This document shows, piece by piece, positions 5,695-6,815 of a DNA stretch of 6,815 bases. Position 1 is the stretch's first letter, and each line of letters opens with the position of its first letter. The notes below the pieces were generated by a model, which was not told the origin of the DNA, searched no databases, and worked only from the letters and a program-made list of their open reading frames with translations. A program made the position numbers and the translations under genes. Source of the DNA: Hyphomicrobiaceae bacterium (GTDB lineage Bacteria; Pseudomonadota; Alphaproteobacteria; Rhizobiales; Hyphomicrobiaceae); NCBI GenBank assembly GCA_017353825.1, contig JAFMSC010000238.1, positions 1 through 6,815 of the forward strand, in the 5' to 3' direction.

Positions 5695-5697
5695 CGT

Positions 5698-5725
5698 ACC
5701 ATAGCGCCCGGCGATCGGCTGTCAA
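5698..5725 (-). promoter_or_regulatory. mntH promoter
   Basis: On the minus strand TTGACA (5725-5720, perfect -35) and TATGGT (5703-5698, 4 of 6) are 16 bp apart. Transcription should start near 5691, inside the MntR operator. Confidence 0.65.
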
Positions 5726-5732
5726 TGTACAG

Positions 5733-5752
5733 AATGTAGCCCAGGCAACGAT
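5733..5752. promoter_or_regulatory. Degenerate second MntR-like site
   Basis: AATGTAGC-CCAG-GCAACGAT has the same 8-4-8 layout as the site at 5675. The left arm keeps TGTAGC and the spacer ends in G, but the right arm matches only 5 of 8. It lies between the mntH -35 and the mntR -35, 58 bp centre-to-centre from the first site. It could mediate weak autoregulation or cooperative binding. Confidence 0.4.
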
Positions 5753-5767
5753 TTGACACGATTTGAA
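5748..5767. repeat. Two 10-bp tandem repeats at the mntR -35
   Basis: ACGATTTGAC (5748-5757) is followed directly by ACGATTTGAA (5758-5767). The repeat carries two -35-like hexamers, TTGACA (5753) and TTGAAG (5763), about one helical turn apart. Only the second has a -10 at proper spacing. Confidence 0.55.
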
Positions 5768-5791
5768 GTTCTGATCGGTTCGGCATATCCT
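5763..5791 (+). promoter_or_regulatory. mntR promoter
   Basis: TTGAAG (5763-5768) and TATCCT (5786-5791) are 17 bp apart, each 4 of 6 to the sigma-70 consensus. The start point would be near 5798, leaving a short leader of about 22 nt before ATG 5821. Confidence 0.5.
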
Positions 5792-5820
5792 AGTTGGGAG
5801 GTGCACAGAACCTGCAGGAC

Positions 5821-6282
5821 ATGAAGCAAAAACCGGCCGCAGCCGACTTCGAGCTTCCGACGGAGCCGATCCAGGCACGCAGGTTCCGGAAGACCCGGAC
5901 GGCGCAATCGGTGGCACTCAACGAAGACTACGTCGAGCTGATTGCGGACCTGTTGGCGAGCAGCGGGGAGGCGCGCCCGACCGATGTCGCGCGACGCCTT
6001 GGGGTCTCGCACGCCACGGCCATCAAGACCATCGCGCGCCTGAAGCGAGAGGGGCTGGCAACCGGGCGCCCCTACCGCGGCGTCTTTCTGACCGACGAGG
6101 GTCGCAGGCTTGCAACCCGGGTCAGGACACGCCACCGCTTGGTCGTGGATGTGCTGCGCGCGATGGGGGTGCCCGCCGAAGCGGCAGAGGCCGACGCTGA
6201 GGGGATCGAGCACCACGTCTCTGAGACCACCCTCAAGGCATTTGCCGAATTCCTGCGGTCGCGTGCTGGGCCAGGGCTCTGA
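5821..6282 (+). CDS. mntR: Manganese-responsive repressor MntR (DtxR family)
   Basis: Cytosolic metalloregulator that binds DNA when loaded with Mn(II) and represses Mn uptake. The 153 residues resemble E. coli MntR, including a basic N-terminal extension of about 35 residues. A winged helix-turn-helix follows (TDVARRLGVSHATAIKTIAR, 54-73, with wing YRGVFLTDEGRRLA), then the dimerisation/metal domain ending in AEGIEHHVSETTL. All six ligands known from B. subtilis MntR have counterparts: Asp36 and Glu39 (DYVEL), His105 (TRHRLV), and Glu127, Glu130 and His131 (EGIEHH). The C-terminal SH3-like domain of iron-type DtxR proteins is absent, as expected for MntR. ATG 5821 is chosen although AGGA is only 1 nt upstream. 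A better GGGAGG at 5796-5801 would instead suit an in-frame CTG at 5812, and TTG 5794 is another in-frame option. It diverges from its target mntH. Confidence 0.95.
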   Translation: MKQKPAAADFELPTEPIQARRFRKTRTAQSVALNEDYVELIADLLASSGEARPTDVARRLGVSHATAIKTIARLKREGLATGRPYRGVFLTDEGRRLATRVRTRHRLVVDVLRAMGVPAEAAEADAEGIEHHVSETTLKAFAEFLRSRAGPGL

Positions 6283-6346
6283 CGGCGGACAAGGACGGGG
6301 CGATAAGGGCCAACATGAGCCCGGCCAGGTGCCGCGAGGGCTACGC

Positions 6347-6437
6347 GTCTGTTACCCGCGTCTGCGACCCCTGTCTGCGACCCTTGTCTGCGACCCTTCT
6401 CTGCGACCCTCGTCTGCGACCCTCGTCTGAGACCCTC
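6347..6437. repeat. Seven-copy 13-bp tandem repeat (minisatellite)
   Basis: Unit GTCTGCGACCCTY starts at 6347, 6360, 6373, 6386, 6399, 6412 and 6425. The first copy (GTTACCCGC end) and the last (GAGACC) are the most diverged, and the 6399 copy begins CTCTG. The inner copies are nearly identical. A 13-bp period does not preserve reading frame, which argues against a coding repeat. It begins 65 bp after the mntR stop. Copy number may vary by slippage. Confidence 0.85.
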
Positions 6438-6610
6438 CTGTGCATGGGCCGGGTAGGCTGCGGGCAGCTCGGGGCGGGGCAGGGGCAGGGCGGATGTCCG
6501 GCCGCCCGAGCGAGGCCGGCTCCGGCGCCTCGGTCCGGCAACGGTCGAAGGCAGGCACGATCCGGTGGGGGGCGCCTGGACGCGCACCCTGGGGCCCGCG
6601 TCCTTCTCCT

Positions 6611-6622
6611 GGCCCGCGGGCC
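6611..6622. repeat. 12-bp perfect palindrome
   Basis: GGCCCGCGGGCC is self-complementary and lies in the spacer right of mntR. There is no T-tract and no nearby regulator; it may be chance in very GC-rich DNA. Confidence 0.3.
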
Positions 6623-6793
6623 GTCCACCATGACGGCATCTGCCGAAGGTTTGGGCGATCCGCAGACCGCTCGGAAGCATGATCGCGGCCCCGGCCACAT
6701 CGCGTTGCGGGACCAGCGAGCAAGCGCTGCCCGTGTCGCTGCGGTGGCGGGCCGACCGCGGATGCGTTAAGGCGCGGGGTCGGGAGGCTTCAG

Positions 6794-6815
6794 GTGACGC
6801 GGCGTGGTCTGCTAT
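6794..6815 (+). CDS. Possible start of a gene running off the right edge
   Basis: GGGAGG (6782-6787) lies 6 nt before GTG at 6794, followed by an open frame reading MTRRGLL to the window end. Only seven codons are visible, so no product can be named. The ribosome site and spacing are good, but chance is quite possible in this composition. Confidence 0.3.

Larger units (their letters stand above)
6283..6793. other. Non-coding spacer downstream of mntR
   Basis: This stretch of 511 bp holds the 13-bp tandem repeat and then GC-rich sequence. Open frames on both strands (for example 6315-6770 plus, and 6698-6072 minus, which runs into mntR antisense) translate to low-complexity Arg/Pro/Ala/Gly sequence and look like GC-driven shadows. 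No hairpin with a T-tract was found as an mntR terminator. Confidence 0.5.

Noticed and set aside
5661..5697. Manganese riboswitch (yybP-ykoY type) in the mntH leader
   Set aside because: The predicted leader is only about 30 nt, far too short for that fold.
5753..5758. TTGACA as the mntR -35 element
   Set aside because: The only good -10 (TATCCT at 5786) would be 27 bp away. TTGAAG at 5763 gives the proper 17-bp spacing.
6347..6437. CRISPR-like array
   Set aside because: Units are 13 bp and directly abutting with no spacers; this is a simple tandem repeat.
6315..6770. Open frame spanning the 13-bp repeat on the plus strand
   Set aside because: Low-complexity Arg/Pro/Ala/Gly translation, no ribosome site of note, and a 13-bp repeat period that changes frame at each copy.

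Overview
The window is GC-rich chromosomal DNA, most likely from an alphaproteobacterium. I base this on base composition, on a tRNA-Leu lying directly upstream of trigger factor, on the type of cysteine synthase, and on the overall gene styles. The genus cannot be read from the sequence. No phage, transposase, CRISPR or other mobile-element gene is visible. I do not see a new multi-gene system here; the unusual signals are regulatory sites, small repeats and one broken reading frame.

Layout. Positions 1-957 (minus strand) hold a tRNA-Leu(UAG) followed by tig, the ribosome-associated chaperone trigger factor, which runs off the left edge. Positions 958-1307 are a non-coding spacer with an unusual three-copy repeat and a candidate promoter for the tRNA. 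Positions 1308-3079 (plus strand) form a two-gene operon. A cysteine synthase (cysK type) overlaps by ATGA an AlaX-type alanyl-tRNA editing hydrolase, and a hairpin closes the operon. Positions 3343-4016 (plus strand) encode a two-TM-segment DUF502/COG2928 membrane protein. Its C-terminal fifth is out of frame, apparently through loss of one G near 3884-3886.

Positions 4345-6282 are a manganese-homeostasis module: mntH (Nramp Mn(II)/proton importer, minus strand) and mntR (DtxR-family Mn(II)-responsive repressor, plus strand), diverging from a 159-bp spacer. A perfect 8-4-8 inverted repeat closely resembling the E. coli MntR box covers the predicted mntH transcription start. A degenerate copy with the same geometry lies between the two promoters. 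When Mn(II) is plentiful, MntR should bind and shut off mntH, and possibly its own gene.

Positions 6283-6793 carry no convincing gene but hold a seven-copy 13-bp tandem repeat. A ribosome binding site and GTG codon at the extreme right edge may be the start of another gene.
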